NCBI GenBank assembly: GCA_016764415.1
Contig: JAESRY010000093.1
Coordinates: 1,975 to 8,898, forward strand
Length of the DNA: 6,924 nt
Source of the DNA: Cycloclasticus sp.
GTDB taxonomy: Bacteria; Pseudomonadota; Gammaproteobacteria; Methylococcales; Cycloclasticaceae
Direction of reading: 5' to 3'
Shown: positions 5,958 through 6,924 of the stretch, one piece after another
Position numbering within the stretch: the first letter of the stretch is position 1
How the letters are laid out: the number at the start of each line of letters is the position of its first letter
Program-made: the position numbers and the translations under genes
Notes under the pieces: generated by a model
The model's input: only the letters and a program-made list of their open reading frames with translations
What the model was told of the DNA's origin: nothing
Databases searched by the model: none

Positions 5958-6924
5958 CTACAACCCCAATTTATCTGCAATAAAATCCGCATCCTTATCC
6001 CCACGCCCTGATAAATTAATCAAAATTGTTTCGTCTGTACTCATCGTTGGCGCTATTTTCATCGCATAAGCCACCGCGTGTGCACTTTCAAGGGCTGGGA
6101 TAATCCCTTCTACGCGAGAAAGTTGCATAAATGCATCGACACAGTCATCGTCGTCAACCGCCACGTATTCAACTCGCCCGAGATCTTTCAATAAGCAATG
6201 CTGTGGCCCAACGCCCGGATAATCCAAACCCGATGCTATTGAATACACAGGCAATGCCTCACCATTCTCATCTTGCAAGTTGTAACATTCAAAACCATGC
6301 AGCGCGCCTTTAACGCCTTTGCTCATGGTCGCAGCGTGATCATCTGTATCTAACCCACGTCCGGCAGGTTCCACACCCACTAGTTTTACGCTCTCATCAT
6401 CCAAAAACGCGGTGAACATGCCAATGGCATTAGAACCGCCACCCACACACGCCGTTACTACATCGGGCAGTTTTCCTTGTTGCTCAAGAAATTGCTCGCG
6501 CGCCTCTTTGCCGACAATACTTTGAAAGTCACGCACCATCATGGGGAAGGGGTGAGGCCCCACCACGGAACCAATCGCGTAAATAAAATTAATGGGGTCT
6601 TTTAAGTATTCTTCGAAGGCACTATCAACGGCATCTTTCAACGTTCGTGTACCGCGTGTTACCGGTATCAATGTGCAACCTAAAATTTTCATTTTAGTGA
6701 CGTTTGGGTGCTCTTTCGCTATATCCACCTCGCCCATATGAATTTCACAATCAATACCCACTAAGGCACAAGCCGTGGCTAGCGCAACACCGTGCTGGCC
6801 TGCGCCCGTTTCAGCCAACACTTTGGTTTTACCCATATGCTTAGCCAACAGCGCCTCGCCCAAGCAATGGTTAATTTTATGTGCCCCGGTATGGTTTAAG
6901 TCCTCGCGTTTTAAGAAGATTTTT
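5958..6924 (-). CDS. trpB: Tryptophan synthase beta chain, N-terminus cut by window
   Basis: TrpB condenses indole with L-serine to make tryptophan, using PLP; it normally works in an alpha2-beta2 complex with TrpA. The window holds 321 codons up to a TAG at 5958. The frame stays open to the right edge, beginning at [12 protein letters not shown], whose last Lys is the PLP Schiff-base lysine (Lys87 in E. coli). Roughly 75 residues are missing. Further motifs are [11 protein letters not shown] with the catalytic Glu, the phosphate loop [31 protein letters not shown] and LSGRGDKD with the PLP-ring serine. All catalytic residues seen are intact. The style ([24 protein letters not shown]) differs from the typical enterobacterial or Pseudomonas protein. 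No trpA follows: the next 270 bp downstream is the palindromic intergenic region and then a converging gene. Confidence 0.97.
   Translation of the reverse strand, partial: KIFLKREDLNHTGAHKINHCLGEALLAKHMGKTKVLAETGAGQHGVALATACALVGIDCEIHMGEVDIAKEHPNVTKMKILGCTLIPVTRGTRTLKDAVDSAFEEYLKDPINFIYAIGSVVGPHPFPMMVRDFQSIVGKEAREQFLEQQGKLPDVVTACVGGGSNAIGMFTAFLDDESVKLVGVEPAGRGLDTDDHAATMSKGVKGALHGFECYNLQDENGEALPVYSIASGLDYPGVGPQHCLLKDLGRVEYVAVDDDDCVDAFMQLSRVEGIIPALESAHAVAYAMKIAPTMSTDETILINLSGRGDKDADFIADKLGL

Noticed and set aside
6131..6313. 60-codon plus-strand open frame
   Set aside because: Antisense to the conserved C-terminal half of trpB.
6861..6863. Possible TTG start of trpB
   Set aside because: The conserved PLP-lysine segment is in frame upstream ([12 protein letters not shown]), so the TTG is an internal leucine and the gene runs off the window.
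1..6924. CRISPR array, tRNA/rRNA gene, transposase, toxin-antitoxin or phage genes
   Set aside because: No spaced direct repeats, cloverleaf or matching coding motifs were seen on either strand.

Overview
This window looks like chromosomal DNA of a marine, hydrocarbon-degrading gammaproteobacterium, possibly Cycloclasticus or a relative. That placement is inference. It rests on the moderate to low GC content, a gammaproteobacterial MnmG whose catalytic cysteines fall at the same residue numbers as in E. coli (47 and 277), and a naphthalene/PAH dioxygenase electron-transfer pair followed by a 2-hydroxychromene-2-carboxylate isomerase.

Layout, left to right. Positions 1-1346 (minus strand) hold the first 448 codons of mnmG, a tRNA wobble-uridine modification enzyme. 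A 122-bp divergent intergenic region with two inverted repeats separates it from moxR (1469-2380, plus), a MoxR-family AAA+ ATPase. A GNAT acetyltransferase gene (2380-2805, plus) follows, its start codon overlapping the moxR stop codon. Converging on that pair is a minus-strand operon read from 4844 down to 2848: an iron-sulfur flavoprotein ferredoxin reductase, a Rieske ferredoxin and a glutathione-dependent HCCA isomerase. The 156-bp region upstream of this operon carries two inverted repeats and an AT-rich promoter-like tract. It is shared with a divergent DUF2461-family gene (5001-5687, plus). The 270-bp gap at 5688-5957 lies between converging 3' ends and contains a 107-bp interrupted palindrome followed at once by a second hairpin. 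The window ends inside trpB (5958-6924, minus), which lacks its N-terminus.

The catabolic genes make one functional unit. The reductase takes electrons from NADH and passes them to the Rieske ferredoxin, which feeds a ring-hydroxylating dioxygenase whose alpha and beta subunits are not in this window. The isomerase acts later in the same naphthalene upper pathway. These genes sit directly among core genes (mnmG, trpB) with no transposase, integrase or tRNA gene visible nearby. No clearly novel system was found. The least explained items are the palindromic element at 5741-5895, the paired dyads upstream of the PAH operon, and trpB without trpA beside it.
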